This document shows, one piece after another, positions 1 to 8,451 of a stretch of DNA of 64,000 bases. Every line of letters begins with the position of its first letter. The stretch's first letter is position 1. The notes below the pieces were generated by a model. That model was not told the DNA's origin and made no database searches. It saw nothing but the letters and a program-made list of their open reading frames with translations. The stretch covers positions 62,001 to 126,000 of the forward strand of contig NZ_JAKUJY010000006.1 in the NCBI RefSeq assembly GCF_022664535.1, read 5' to 3'. This stretch comes from Sphingobium trunci. Lineage in GTDB: Bacteria > Pseudomonadota > Alphaproteobacteria > Sphingomonadales > Sphingomonadaceae. Both the position numbers and the translations under genes were made by a program.

Positions 1-548
1 CCTTCATCGAGGGCAAGCCCTGGCTGCTGCGTTTTTTCGACCAGATCCGCTTCTATCCGGTGAGCGCGGAGGAGCTGGTCGAGTGGCGCCGCGAATTTCC
101 GGCGGGGCGCCGCTCGATCAGGATCGAACCGTCCGAATTCCGGCTCGCGGACTATCGTGCCTATCTGGCCGACAATGCGGCGGGCATCGCGCAGTTCGAA
201 CAGCGCCGGCAGGCTGCCTTCGACGAGGAACGGGCCGAATGGCAGCGCCGGGGCGAATTCGACCATGCGGCCGATCTCAACGAGGCGGACCTGCCAGCGG
301 AGGAGGCAATCGAACTGCCCGACGGTTCGGACCTCGTCGAAGCGCCCTATGGCGGCAGCGTCACGCGCCTGCTCGTCGCAGCAGGCGATACCGTTGCTGC
401 GGGCGACAGGATCGCGGTGATCGAGGCGATGAAGATGGAATGTCTGGTGGAAAGCCCTGGCAGCGGAACGGTCGAGGCGCTCTACATGCGCGTGGGCCAG
501 TCGCTCCAGCCTGGCGCGCCGATGCTGGCGCTGCGGAGGCATGCATGA
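1..548 (+). CDS. Urea carboxylase, C-terminal part (runs off window start)
   Basis: The reading frame is open from base 3 and has no start inside the window, so this is the 3' end of a longer gene. The visible 181 or so residues begin with a PWLLRFFDQIRFYP stretch typical of the end of the carboxyltransferase part of urea carboxylase. They finish with a biotin carboxyl carrier domain whose IEAMKME motif carries the biotinylated lysine. Urea carboxylase makes allophanate from urea with ATP and bicarbonate. The stop overlaps the start of the allophanate hydrolase gene (ATGA), which supports the assignment and indicates translational coupling. Confidence 0.88.
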   Translation, partial: FIEGKPWLLRFFDQIRFYPVSAEELVEWRREFPAGRRSIRIEPSEFRLADYRAYLADNAAGIAQFEQRRQAAFDEERAEWQRRGEFDHAADLNEADLPAEEAIELPDGSDLVEAPYGGSVTRLLVAAGDTVAAGDRIAVIEAMKMECLVESPGSGTVEALYMRVGQSLQPGAPMLALRRHA

Positions 549-2314
549 ACGCGCCCGACCGCCTGAGCGCCCTTGCCATCGCCGCGGCCGTCAATGCCGG
601 TGAGACCACTGCCCTCGCCGTGGCGGAAGATGTCTATGGCCGCATCGATGCCTATAATGCCGTTCAGCCTCATATATGGATCAGTCGCGCCAGCCGCAGG
701 GATCTGCTGGCCGCTGCGCGCGCCGTCGATGCCCGTGTCGCGGCGGGAGAGCAACTGCTGCTGGCGGGTGTGCCTTTCGCGGTGAAGGACAATATCGATG
801 TCGCCGGTTTCGAGACGACGGCCGCCTGTCCCGCCTTCGCCTATGAGCCGGAGGGCAATGCCGGCGTGATCGATCGCCTGCTGGCGGCGGGCGCGATCTG
901 CGTCGGCAAGACCAATCTCGACCAGTTTGCGACCGGCCTCAACGGCACGCGCAGTCCCTATGGCATTCCGCGCAACGCCTCCAACCTCGCCTATGTCAGT
1001 GGCGGGTCGAGTTCCGGTTCGTCCGTCGTGGTCGCGGCGGGGCTGGTTCCCTTCGCGCTCGGCACCGACACCGCGGGTTCCGGGCGCGTGCCTGCCGCGT
1101 TCAACCATCTGATCGGCTTCAAGCCCACCAAGGGCCGCTGGAGCACGCGCGGGCTGGTCCCCGCCTGCCGCACGATAGACTGCATCACCGTCTTTACCGA
1201 CGACACGGCCGACGCCCGGCTGGTGGACAGGGTGGTCGCGGGTTTCGATGTTGCCGACCCTTATTCCAGGTCGCTGGCCGACCGCGCGCTGCGCGTGAAG
1301 CGGATCGGCGTGCCGCGTCGCGACCAGCGCGTCTGGTTCGGTGATGGCGAATCCGAATATCTCTATGACCGTGCCTTGGAAAAGCTTGCGGCGCTGGGCG
1401 AGATTGTCGAGATCGACTTGGCCCCGCTGCTCGAAGCGGCGCAGCTGCTTTACGGCGGGCCCTGGGTGGCGGAGCGAACCGCCGCGATGGAGGCGATTCT
1501 GGCCAGCAACCCGCTCTCCATCGATCCCACCGTGCATGATGTCGTGGCGCCGGGTGCGTCGATCAGCGCCGTCGAACTGTTCAACGGCATCCATCGCATG
1601 GCCGCTCTCAAGCGTCAGGCCGACCTGATGTGGGACGCGATCGACATGCTGGCCTTCCCCACCACCGGGACGACCTATCGCGTCGTCGAGATGCTGGCCG
1701 CTCCGATGGCGCTCAACAGCAATCTGGGACTGTACACCAATTTCGTGAACCTGCTCGACATGGCGGCGGTTGCCGTGCCCGCAGGTGTTCGCGCCAATGC
1801 CACCGGATTTGGGATCACCCTGATCGGCCCGGCCGATACCGACCGCGCCCTGCTCGACGCGGCGGACGCCTATCTCGCGGCGGCGGATCTTCCGCCGCCG
1901 CCGCCACTTGACCTGGAGGGAAAGATGCAGACCGTAAAGCTTGCCGTCGTCGGCGCACATCTGAAGGACATGCCGCTGCACTGGCAGCTGACCTCCCGCG
2001 ACGCCAAGTTCGTCGGCGCCTTTGAAACGGCGCCGACCTACCGCCTTTATGCCATAGCCGACAGCGTGCCGCCCAAGCCCGCGCTGGTGCATGCCGAGGA
2101 CGGCGCGCCGATCAAGATCGAGGTCTATGAACTGGGTGTCGCCGAATTCGGCAGCTTCACCGTGGACGTTCCCGCTCCGCTCGCGATCGGCACCGTCACC
2201 CTGGCCGATGGCAGCAGCGTCAAGGGTTTCGTGGCCGAACCGCGCGCGCTGAAGGGGGCGGAGGACATCACCAGCCTGGGCGGCTGGCGCGCCTATATCG
2301 CCAGCAAGGGCTGA
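545..2314 (+). CDS. atzF: Allophanate hydrolase (amidase family)
   Basis: About 589 aa, the usual length for this enzyme, which splits allophanate into ammonia and CO2 after urea carboxylase. The N-terminal amidase-signature domain shows the Ser-cisSer-Lys triad: Lys81 in VPFAVKDN, Ser155 in GGSSSGSS and Ser179 in GTDTAGSG. A separate C-terminal domain (from about residue 465) follows a proline run. The start at 545 is chosen because it overlaps the upstream stop and gives a standard amidase N-terminus; a longer upstream reading of the frame would run through the carboxylase gene. The two genes form a urea amidolyase pathway that needs no nickel urease. Confidence 0.93.
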   Translation: MNAPDRLSALAIAAAVNAGETTALAVAEDVYGRIDAYNAVQPHIWISRASRRDLLAAARAVDARVAAGEQLLLAGVPFAVKDNIDVAGFETTAACPAFAYEPEGNAGVIDRLLAAGAICVGKTNLDQFATGLNGTRSPYGIPRNASNLAYVSGGSSSGSSVVVAAGLVPFALGTDTAGSGRVPAAFNHLIGFKPTKGRWSTRGLVPACRTIDCITVFTDDTADARLVDRVVAGFDVADPYSRSLADRALRVKRIGVPRRDQRVWFGDGESEYLYDRALEKLAALGEIVEIDLAPLLEAAQLLYGGPWVAERTAAMEAILASNPLSIDPTVHDVVAPGASISAVELFNGIHRMAALKRQADLMWDAIDMLAFPTTGTTYRVVEMLAAPMALNSNLGLYTNFVNLLDMAAVAVPAGVRANATGFGITLIGPADTDRALLDAADAYLAAADLPPPPPLDLEGKMQTVKLAVVGAHLKDMPLHWQLTSRDAKFVGAFETAPTYRLYAIADSVPPKPALVHAEDGAPIKIEVYELGVAEFGSFTVDVPAPLAIGTVTLADGSSVKGFVAEPRALKGAEDITSLGGWRAYIASKG

Positions 2315-2359
2315 ACGGCGGGTCCGATCGACGCAGGTTCTATCGACAGGGGAAAATCC

Positions 2360-3292
2360 ATGCGCAAGTCCGATTTGTTCGTTCTGATGGCCCTGGCGGG
2401 AATGGCCGCCGTCGCACCCACGGCTCGCGCGCAGGTGGGCAAGGTCATCGCCGTGCCGGGCTTCGCCGATTTCCTCGCCGTCGACGGCAAGACCGTCTGG
2501 ACCACCAACAAGGGCCGGGTCGAGCGTTGGTCGCGCAAGGGCAAGCTTGCCGAAGTGGCGATGGAGCATCCCTGCGGTGCGATGGCCATCGCCAGCGGCT
2601 CCCTGTGGGTGGCCGATTGCGCGAAGGGCGCCGTCGTCCGCATCGACCTGCGCACAGCAGCCGTGATCGCGACGATCCCGACCGGCATCGCCAATCCCCA
2701 GGGTGAACTCAACGTCGTTGCGGGCGCGGGATCGGTCTGGGTGGCGAGCGACGGCAAGGGCGTGGTTTCCCGCATCGATCCCGCCACCAATGCGGTGGCG
2801 GCGACCGTCTCCGTCGATCCGGGTACATGGTATCTTGCCTGGGGCTTCGATTCGCTCTGGGCAGTGAGCGCCACGCAAGCGTCGCTCCAGCGGATCGACC
2901 CCGCCACCAACAGCGTCGTTGCCAGGGTGCCGCTCGGCAGGGAGCCGGGCTTCCTCGCGGCCGGCGAGGATTCGGTCTGGGTGCAAGAACAGGGCGACGG
3001 CACGGTCGCGCGCATCGATCCGGCCACCAATGCACTGGGCGGCCGCATCAAGGTGGGCGACAATCTCAAATGGGGCGATATCGATACGGGCGGTGGCAAG
3101 GTCTGGTTGCGCACCACCGACGACCAGGTCTTCGCTGTGATCGACGCCGCATCCTCCACGGTGAAGGCGCGCGTCGGCAAGCCTGCGGGTAGCGGCGCCC
3201 TGCGCTATACCCGTGCGGGCGTGTGGACCACCGCGCATGACGAGCATACGCTCACCTGGTGGTCCAGGTCGGAACTGAAGAAGAACAGGTAG
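2360..3292 (+). CDS. Secreted YncE/Vgb-like beta-propeller protein
   Basis: 310 aa with a signal peptide (cleavage likely after ARA at about residue 24). The mature protein is built of short repeats, with RIDPATN occurring three times and repeated SVWV/SLWV strands, as in YncE-like or virginiamycin B lyase-like seven-bladed propellers. No catalytic residues can be assigned, so the enzymatic name should not be transferred. It probably binds a ligand or surface in the periplasm. It lies 45 bp after allophanate hydrolase on the same strand and may share its transcript. Confidence 0.75.
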   Translation: MRKSDLFVLMALAGMAAVAPTARAQVGKVIAVPGFADFLAVDGKTVWTTNKGRVERWSRKGKLAEVAMEHPCGAMAIASGSLWVADCAKGAVVRIDLRTAAVIATIPTGIANPQGELNVVAGAGSVWVASDGKGVVSRIDPATNAVAATVSVDPGTWYLAWGFDSLWAVSATQASLQRIDPATNSVVARVPLGREPGFLAAGEDSVWVQEQGDGTVARIDPATNALGGRIKVGDNLKWGDIDTGGGKVWLRTTDDQVFAVIDAASSTVKARVGKPAGSGALRYTRAGVWTTAHDEHTLTWWSRSELKKNR

Positions 3293-3332
3293 ATACCGCT
3301 GTTCGCGTGACCGCCGACGGGACCGATGACGC

Positions 3333-4271
3333 ATGAGCGAACGCACGCCTTGGACCGACAGGAAGTTCGCCAGCCGCGTGGACTGGAACCTGATGCGCAC
3401 CTTCGTGGACATTGTGCGGGCAGGCGGCATCGGGGCGGCGGCGCGGCAGCTCAACAAGCAGCAGCCCAGCATCAGCGCTGCCCTCAAACGCCTGGAAGAT
3501 CACGTCGGCGCCACGCTGTTGCATCGCACGGCCAGCGGGGTCGAAATGACCGCTGCGGGAAAGGCGATGATGGCCCTGTGCGAGGACATGCTCGAATCCG
3601 CCAGGATGATGCCGCATCAGGTCGCGCAGGCTACCAAGAGCATCAAGGGGCTGGTGCGGATCCAGATCGTCTCGGCCATCGTCTCGCCAGAGTTTGACGA
3701 GGCGATAGCGAGCTTCCACCGGCGCAATCCCGACATCCAGATCGAAATCCGCGTTTCCCCATGGCGCCGGCTACTCGATGCGCTGGAGGCGGGCGAGGTG
3801 GAGGTGGGCATCGGACATGACACCGGCGTGCGCGGCGGACTGGTCTACGAACCCCTGTTCGTCGAACGGCAGCAGCTTTACTGCGGCCGCAGCCATCCCC
3901 TGTTCGGTTACCGGATCACCCGGCCCAGGGAGCTTGCCGACGAAGCCTTCGTGCTCATGAGCGAAGACGAGATCGAGAGCATTACCCAGCTGCGCCGCCG
4001 GTACCGCCTCGGCACACGGGTGACTGGCCTCGCCGGGGACATGAACGAGGCACGGCGGCTGATCCTGTGCGGAGTGGGCATGGGTTTCCTGCCCATGTCC
4101 GCCGTTCGCGCCGAAGTGGCGCGCGGCGCGCTCTGGCCGCTGCTGCATGGCGATTTCGAACCGGCCTATGATATCTTCCTGCTGGCCCGGGCCGAGCCTG
4201 AGCGCAACACCGCCACCCAGCTGTTCATCGACGAGGTGTTTCGCCGTATTCGCGCGCAGCCAAGGCCATAG
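3333..4271 (+). CDS. LysR-family transcriptional regulator
   Basis: 312 aa, the normal LysR length. A winged helix-turn-helix occupies roughly residues 19-77 (QPSISAALKRLEDHVGATLLHRT), followed by a periplasmic-binding-protein-like effector domain. It sits downstream of and on the same strand as the urea-degradation genes, whereas LysR regulators are more often divergent from their targets. A role in controlling those genes is possible but only inferred from position. Confidence 0.9.
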   Translation: MSERTPWTDRKFASRVDWNLMRTFVDIVRAGGIGAAARQLNKQQPSISAALKRLEDHVGATLLHRTASGVEMTAAGKAMMALCEDMLESARMMPHQVAQATKSIKGLVRIQIVSAIVSPEFDEAIASFHRRNPDIQIEIRVSPWRRLLDALEAGEVEVGIGHDTGVRGGLVYEPLFVERQQLYCGRSHPLFGYRITRPRELADEAFVLMSEDEIESITQLRRRYRLGTRVTGLAGDMNEARRLILCGVGMGFLPMSAVRAEVARGALWPLLHGDFEPAYDIFLLARAEPERNTATQLFIDEVFRRIRAQPRP

Positions 4272-4364
4272 GCGCGATCTATGACCGGCATCATGATTTT
4301 GCCCCTGCCCGGACCTTCCGTCGCAGCGCACTCTTGACCTCCCAGAGCAAGTTGAAGGTCGCAG

Positions 4365-4787
4365 ATGAGCATCATGGCTGGCTTTTCCTCCCAGGGGGGC
4401 CGGACCGGCCTCTTGAAAGGGCTTGCGCTCGTTGGCGCAGCATGGGCGATTTCCGCAGCGGCGCCCGCGATGGCCGCGCCCCGTCAAAGCGCCCGGCTGG
4501 TCTCGTGCGCGGATGGGGACTGCCTGCTGGTGTCAGCCTCTCGTGCCAACCCGCAAGCGCGAATATTGATCAACGGACATCCGGTTCAGGCGGAAGGCGG
4601 GCGCCGATGGAAGGCGTTGCTTCCGGTCGAAACGGTGCGTGCCTGGTCCATGCCGGGCGCTCGGAACATTGCAGTCACGACCCTGGAGCCGGATAAGGGC
4701 AATCAGATAACGACCGATATCAAGTTGCCGGGCGGCATGCTGGGAAATATTACTGAGCTGGCCTATCTGGTAATACTTCAAAGATAG
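4365..4787 (+). CDS. Small secreted protein of unknown function
   Basis: 140 aa. The N-terminus has a basic stretch and a hydrophobic core (LVGAAWAISAAAPAMAA), so it is predicted to be exported with cleavage near residue 38. Two cysteines follow closely (SCADGDC) and could form a disulfide. No family was recognised. The next gene, about 100 bp downstream on the same strand, is a UrcA-family secreted protein. Confidence 0.6.
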   Translation: MSIMAGFSSQGGRTGLLKGLALVGAAWAISAAAPAMAAPRQSARLVSCADGDCLLVSASRANPQARILINGHPVQAEGGRRWKALLPVETVRAWSMPGARNIAVTTLEPDKGNQITTDIKLPGGMLGNITELAYLVILQR

Positions 4788-4898
4788 TTGGCTTTCGCAA
4801 GATGATTTGATGATCTTCGATTGTCTGTTCTCCTGGTTGGCGCTATGTGAGGGGTAATCACCGGCGAGTGATGCTCTATATGTGCTTGGGAGAAGATG

Positions 4899-5231
4899 AT
4901 GAAGATTGGCTTTCTGGCGATGGCCTCGCTGGCCTTTGCCACCTCGGCCGTTGCGGCTGGCGGCGAAAACCCGTTCGCCCGCGATCAGGCGGTGCTGCAC
5001 CTCAACGGACTGGATCTCGCCACGGCTGACGGGCAGCAGCGACTCGCCATCCGCATGGATCAGGCGGCCCGCTCGGTCTGTGGCGACAGCGTGGCGAGCG
5101 TGCACCTCGCGCTCGAACGCAAGGCGCAGGATTGCCGCGCCGCTGTAGTGGCCGATATCCGCAGGCAGATTGAGAGCCGGCAGGCCGCCGCGTCGGACGC
5201 TTCTGCGGTCAAGCTCGCTCTCGCGCGCTGA
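4899..5231 (+). CDS. UrcA family periplasmic protein
   Basis: 110 aa with a signal peptide (MKIGFLAMASLAFATSAVAA). The mature part has the UrcA layout: a short strand (AVLHLNGLDLAT), then a helix with conserved Cys (SVCG) and a second Cys (DCR) before a helical tail. The function of UrcA proteins is not established. Two ATGs stand in tandem at 4896 and 4899; the second gives better spacing from the GGGAG sequence upstream. Confidence 0.82.
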   Translation: MKIGFLAMASLAFATSAVAAGGENPFARDQAVLHLNGLDLATADGQQRLAIRMDQAARSVCGDSVASVHLALERKAQDCRAAVVADIRRQIESRQAAASDASAVKLALAR

Positions 5232-5692
5232 GCCGGTCGGCAATCTGCGCATAGAGTTTGGAAGCATCTCGCGGAGAAGCAGGTACTGCTTGCCGCGGAT
5301 GCTTCAGCGGACAATCGCGCGCCCGGCGTTGATGGGCGCTGTCCCATCGGGCGAAGACTGATCCCGATCGATCGCTGCGAAAGGCAGCGTTCCCGAATCA
5401 CCTGTTCCTGACAATGGACGGGACGGGCATGCCCGCGCGCCCTCCGAACATCGCGCCCGGTGCCCAGGCGATCGTCGCCCATATTCGCTCCGAACGCCTT
5501 CAACCCGCCAGAGAGCGCGGAAATCCTGCATCATATTGCCCATGATGGCCCGACGAGCGGCGCCGTTTCGCAACTTGCCGGACGGCCTGGAACAGCATTT
5601 TCGATAAGCTATGGACGCGACGAATATTTCGTATTACCATCTTTTAAATAAGTATTACTGAAATGGGTGACCTAATATTACGAGGGTGACGC
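5232..5692. other. 461-bp stretch without a supported gene
   Basis: No reading frame here has a convincing family match, start site or coding bias. The last 90 bases are much more AT-rich than the surroundings and carry spaced copies of TATTAC and GGGTGAC just before the next gene. This part is probably that gene's promoter and operator region. Confidence 0.5.
5632..5690 (+). promoter_or_regulatory. Candidate operator: spaced TATTAC and GGGTGAC repeats
   Basis: TATTAC occurs at 5632, 5653 and 5676, spaced 21 and 23 bp apart, and GGGTGAC occurs at 5665 and 5684. The second GGGTGAC overlaps the ribosome binding site of the gene starting at 5693. Spacing near two helical turns suggests binding on one DNA face. 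The binding protein is unknown. Confidence 0.3.
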
Positions 5693-6673
5693 ATGCAGGG
5701 AGTTCGCGTAGGTAAAAGGCTGATAGGCGCGCAGTCGCCGGTCACGATCGGTTGGGAAAATATTCCCCGGGTAGAGGGCGGCCCGGTGAAGCAATTCATC
5801 TTCACCTGCTTCCAACCCGCAATATTGTTCGCGCTGATCATATTCTGGTACTACGCTCCCAATTCCATCGCCAAGGCATCGACTGCCATAGGCATCGGTA
5901 TCGGGTTCAAAATTCTCCTTCTGACGCTCGAATACTTCTATCCTCGCTATGAAAGCTGGCGCCTGACTTGGAAAGAGTTGGCTACCGACCTCTTCTATGT
6001 CGGTCTGGGCTACACGCTGCTCCGCACGGTCGACAATTATATTGGCGATGGGGCCATGATCGAAGCGATCCAGCAACAATTTCATTGGGACAAGTTCATC
6101 TGGTTCATGAGCCTGCCGTTGCTGGTCCAGGCCTTCCTGATCTCTTTCATTTTCGATTTCGGGCAATATTGGATGCATCGCGGGATGCACAACTGGTATC
6201 CGCTCTGGCTCCCGCATTCCGTGCATCATTACATCACCCAGTTGAACATCAACAAGGGAGCAGTCGGCAATCCGGTCGAACTCTTCCTGATCGGCCTGGG
6301 CATTGGCGGTTTCTTCGACTTCCTGCCTCGCGCTGCCCTTCTCGCCGGTGCGATCGGCATGTCGATTTCGACCTATCAGCATATCAACGTCCGCTTCAAC
6401 ACGCCGCGCTGGTGGCGATTCCTCTTCAACACCACCGAGCATCACAGCCTGCATCATTCGCGCGACTTCGAAGCCACCCGCAGCAATTATTCCAACACCT
6501 ATATCTTCATCGACCGGATGTTCGGCACTTGCGTGGATGGCGAGGCGGAACTGCTGGGCATGGAAGGCGGGCGCCGCATGTCGATCCGCGAACAGATGAC
6601 CTTTCCCTTCACGGAGGGCTACAAGGCGATTAAGGCGCGATTTGCGTCGCCGATGCCGATGCCTGCCGAATGA
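5693..6673 (+). CDS. Fatty acid hydroxylase / sterol desaturase family membrane protein
   Basis: 326 aa with several transmembrane segments. The histidine clusters that bind the di-iron centre are visible: HRGMH, HSVHH and HHSLHH, in the order and spacing of the fatty acid hydroxylase superfamily. Bacterial members act on hydroxylated or desaturated lipids, carotenoids or sphingoid bases, but the substrate cannot be read from the sequence. The start ATG has GAGG seven bases upstream. It overlaps the next gene's longest reading frame by four bases. Confidence 0.85.
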   Translation: MQGVRVGKRLIGAQSPVTIGWENIPRVEGGPVKQFIFTCFQPAILFALIIFWYYAPNSIAKASTAIGIGIGFKILLLTLEYFYPRYESWRLTWKELATDLFYVGLGYTLLRTVDNYIGDGAMIEAIQQQFHWDKFIWFMSLPLLVQAFLISFIFDFGQYWMHRGMHNWYPLWLPHSVHHYITQLNINKGAVGNPVELFLIGLGIGGFFDFLPRAALLAGAIGMSISTYQHINVRFNTPRWWRFLFNTTEHHSLHHSRDFEATRSNYSNTYIFIDRMFGTCVDGEAELLGMEGGRRMSIREQMTFPFTEGYKAIKARFASPMPMPAE

Positions 6674-6729
6674 GCGGATCGATACTGCCTGCCGCCGCAT
6701 GGAAGAAAACTCCTCCGCAAGGAGATGGG

Positions 6730-7356
6730 ATGAACGCGCGTTTCGTCGATTGGATCTGGCACATCAAGGGAAGCGTGGCGCTGTCGCCGGATCAGTCGGG
6801 CGATGATATCTTCGGCAAGCTCGACCCGCTGTTCCAGCAGCCAGGCACCACCCATGAGCGGACAAATGACAGGCTGGTTTTCCGCAAGAAGGATCAGGCC
6901 GCCCAGGATAAGATGGCCGTCTTCGATGGCGGCACATTGCAGGTGGAAAAGGATGTGGCGGGCTCCGTTCTGCGTTATCACCTGACCAGCCGCGCATTGC
7001 TATACTGTTTTCTTGCGCCTTTGCTGTTCCTCGCCATGGGCCAGCTCACCATCGCCATCGCCCACTTCGACAAACCGGCGGCCAAGTCGGAGAAGGGGAC
7101 CGGGAAGACTTCCGATCATTCCAAAAAGGACGCGAAGAAGGAAACGCCCTTGCCGATGAACCCGATAGACAAGGCATTGGGAGCACCCGCGCCCGAAAAG
7201 AAGGATGCCGACAAGACCGGCGACGAGAAGAAGAAATCCTCGCCCATTGCCGCCTATGTCTTCGCGGGGCTATTCGCAGCGCTCTACCTCATCGGGCGAT
7301 TTTGGGAGGCCAGGCAGGTCAGGAACCTGTTCAGAAAGAGCCTGGCGGGGTCTTAG
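6730..7356 (+). CDS. Membrane protein of unknown function
   Basis: 208 aa from the ATG at 6730, chosen because AGGAG lies six bases upstream; a longer frame from 6670 is possible. About 90 soluble N-terminal residues precede a transmembrane helix (LLYCFLAPLLFLAMG), a lysine- and proline-rich charged linker of about 55 residues, and a second helix (YVFAGLFAALYLIG) near the C-terminus. No family recognised. Short spacing to the hydroxylase gene suggests co-transcription. Confidence 0.65.
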   Translation: MNARFVDWIWHIKGSVALSPDQSGDDIFGKLDPLFQQPGTTHERTNDRLVFRKKDQAAQDKMAVFDGGTLQVEKDVAGSVLRYHLTSRALLYCFLAPLLFLAMGQLTIAIAHFDKPAAKSEKGTGKTSDHSKKDAKKETPLPMNPIDKALGAPAPEKKDADKTGDEKKKSSPIAAYVFAGLFAALYLIGRFWEARQVRNLFRKSLAGS

Positions 7357-7508
7357 AGCCTGTATGGAAATGCGCGGAAGAGCGCATTCGGGACTGCACC
7401 GGCCCTCTCCCCCACCCGGCCACCCGTAGAATACTGCCGTTGGGTGGCCGGGTGGGGGAGAGGGCCGGTGCCGCGATGCATGCAAAGGCGCATTTTCAGA
7501 AAGGCTTT
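7355..7508. mobile_element. MITE-like palindromic element
   Basis: A nested inverted-repeat structure fills the space between the membrane-protein stop codon and the tRNA gene. The outer arms (7355-7375 and 7488-7508) are imperfect inverted repeats starting AGAGCCTGTATGG. The inner arms (7396-7425 and 7442-7471) are perfect 30-bp inverted repeats around a 16-bp loop. There is no transposase. The left end overlaps the upstream stop codon. A non-autonomous mobile element or large REP-type repeat is the best reading. Confidence 0.5.
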
Positions 7509-7571
7509 TAGCGCCATGGGCGGCTTGCTGATCGCCCCAATGCCCTTCAAGCCCGATGTCCTTCAAGAGAG

Positions 7572-7648
7572 TGGCGACCCCGACAGGATTCGAACCTGTG
7601 ACCATTCGCTTAGAAGGCGAATGCTCTATCCAGCTGAGCTACGGGGCC
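7572..7648 (-). tRNA. tRNA-Arg (anticodon UCU)
   Basis: On the minus strand a full 77-nt cloverleaf can be folded. The acceptor stem GGCCCCG pairs with CGGGGTC, the D-loop contains AGCTGGAT, the anticodon loop CTTCTAA reads AGA codons, the T-arm contains GGTTCGAATCC, and the CCA end is encoded. Confidence 0.97.
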
Positions 7649-7731
7649 GTCGGGCCGTTCGATAGCGGGGCTTGGCCTCGCACGCAATCATGCCATTGCT
7701 TTTGCCCGGCGGCCATTTATGCAGATGGCCT

Positions 7732-8451
7732 ATGACCGATCCGGTGATAAGGAAAATCGATGCGGATGCGCTGGGCGCGCGTCCGCTGCGCTATTTCGAT
7801 TTCTGCATGGCGGCCTTCGTCGCCATATTGCTGCTTTCCAACCTGATCGGTGCAGCCAAGCTCTCGACCGTGGGCGGCTTCACCTTCGGCGCCGGTATCC
7901 TCTTCTTCCCGCTCGGCTATGTGCTGGGGGACGTGCTGACCGAAGTCTACGGCTATGCGCGGGCGCGGCGCTGCGTCTGGGCGGGCTTTGGCGCGATGCT
8001 GTTCATGGCTCTGATGAGCTGGGTGGTGGTGAAGCTGCCACCGGCCGAGGGGTGGCCCGACCAGAAGGCCTATGAAGCCGTGTTCGGCAGCACCTGGCGC
8101 ATCGTCTTCGCCTCGGTCACGGCCTTCTGGGCCGGAGAGTTCGCCAACAGCTTCGTCCTTGCCAAGATGAAGCTGCTGACGCAGGGCAAATATCTGTGGA
8201 CGCGGACTATCGGATCGACCGTCGTGGGGCAGGGCGTCGACAGCATCTTCTTCTATCCCCTGGCCTTTTACGGCGTCTGGACCAATGATCAGGTGCTGAC
8301 CGTGATGATCACCAACTGGGCGATGAAGGTCGGGTGGGAGGCTGTGCTGACGCCGGTCACCTATATGGTGGTGGGCGGTCTCAAGCGCGCCGAGGGGCTG
8401 GACGTCTATGACGAGGGCACGAATTTCACCCCGTTCCGCACCAGCCTCTGA
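7732..8451 (+). CDS. Queuosine precursor transporter (YhhQ/VUT family)
   Basis: 239 aa integral membrane protein with about six hydrophobic helices. The sequence FFPLGYVLGDVLTEVYGYARARR is characteristic of the VUT/YhhQ family, which imports preQ0/preQ1 for tRNA queuosine synthesis. The ATG at 7732 gives the normal family N-terminus. Its stop abuts the end of truA on the other strand with no spacer. Confidence 0.88.
   Translation: MTDPVIRKIDADALGARPLRYFDFCMAAFVAILLLSNLIGAAKLSTVGGFTFGAGILFFPLGYVLGDVLTEVYGYARARRCVWAGFGAMLFMALMSWVVVKLPPAEGWPDQKAYEAVFGSTWRIVFASVTAFWAGEFANSFVLAKMKLLTQGKYLWTRTIGSTVVGQGVDSIFFYPLAFYGVWTNDQVLTVMITNWAMKVGWEAVLTPVTYMVVGGLKRAEGLDVYDEGTNFTPFRTSL

Noticed and set aside
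482..3487. Very long minus-strand open frame of about 1,000 codons
   Set aside because: It lies opposite atzF and the beta-propeller gene; high GC leaves long antisense frames open. The translation is Arg/Gly/His-rich with no recognisable domain.
4796..4822. Small hairpin after the 140-aa secreted protein gene
   Set aside because: Only five base pairs and no T-run, too weak to call a terminator.
7399..7550. Short proline-rich frames in the palindromic element
   Set aside because: They arise from the inverted repeat and the tRNA gene and have no start context or homology.
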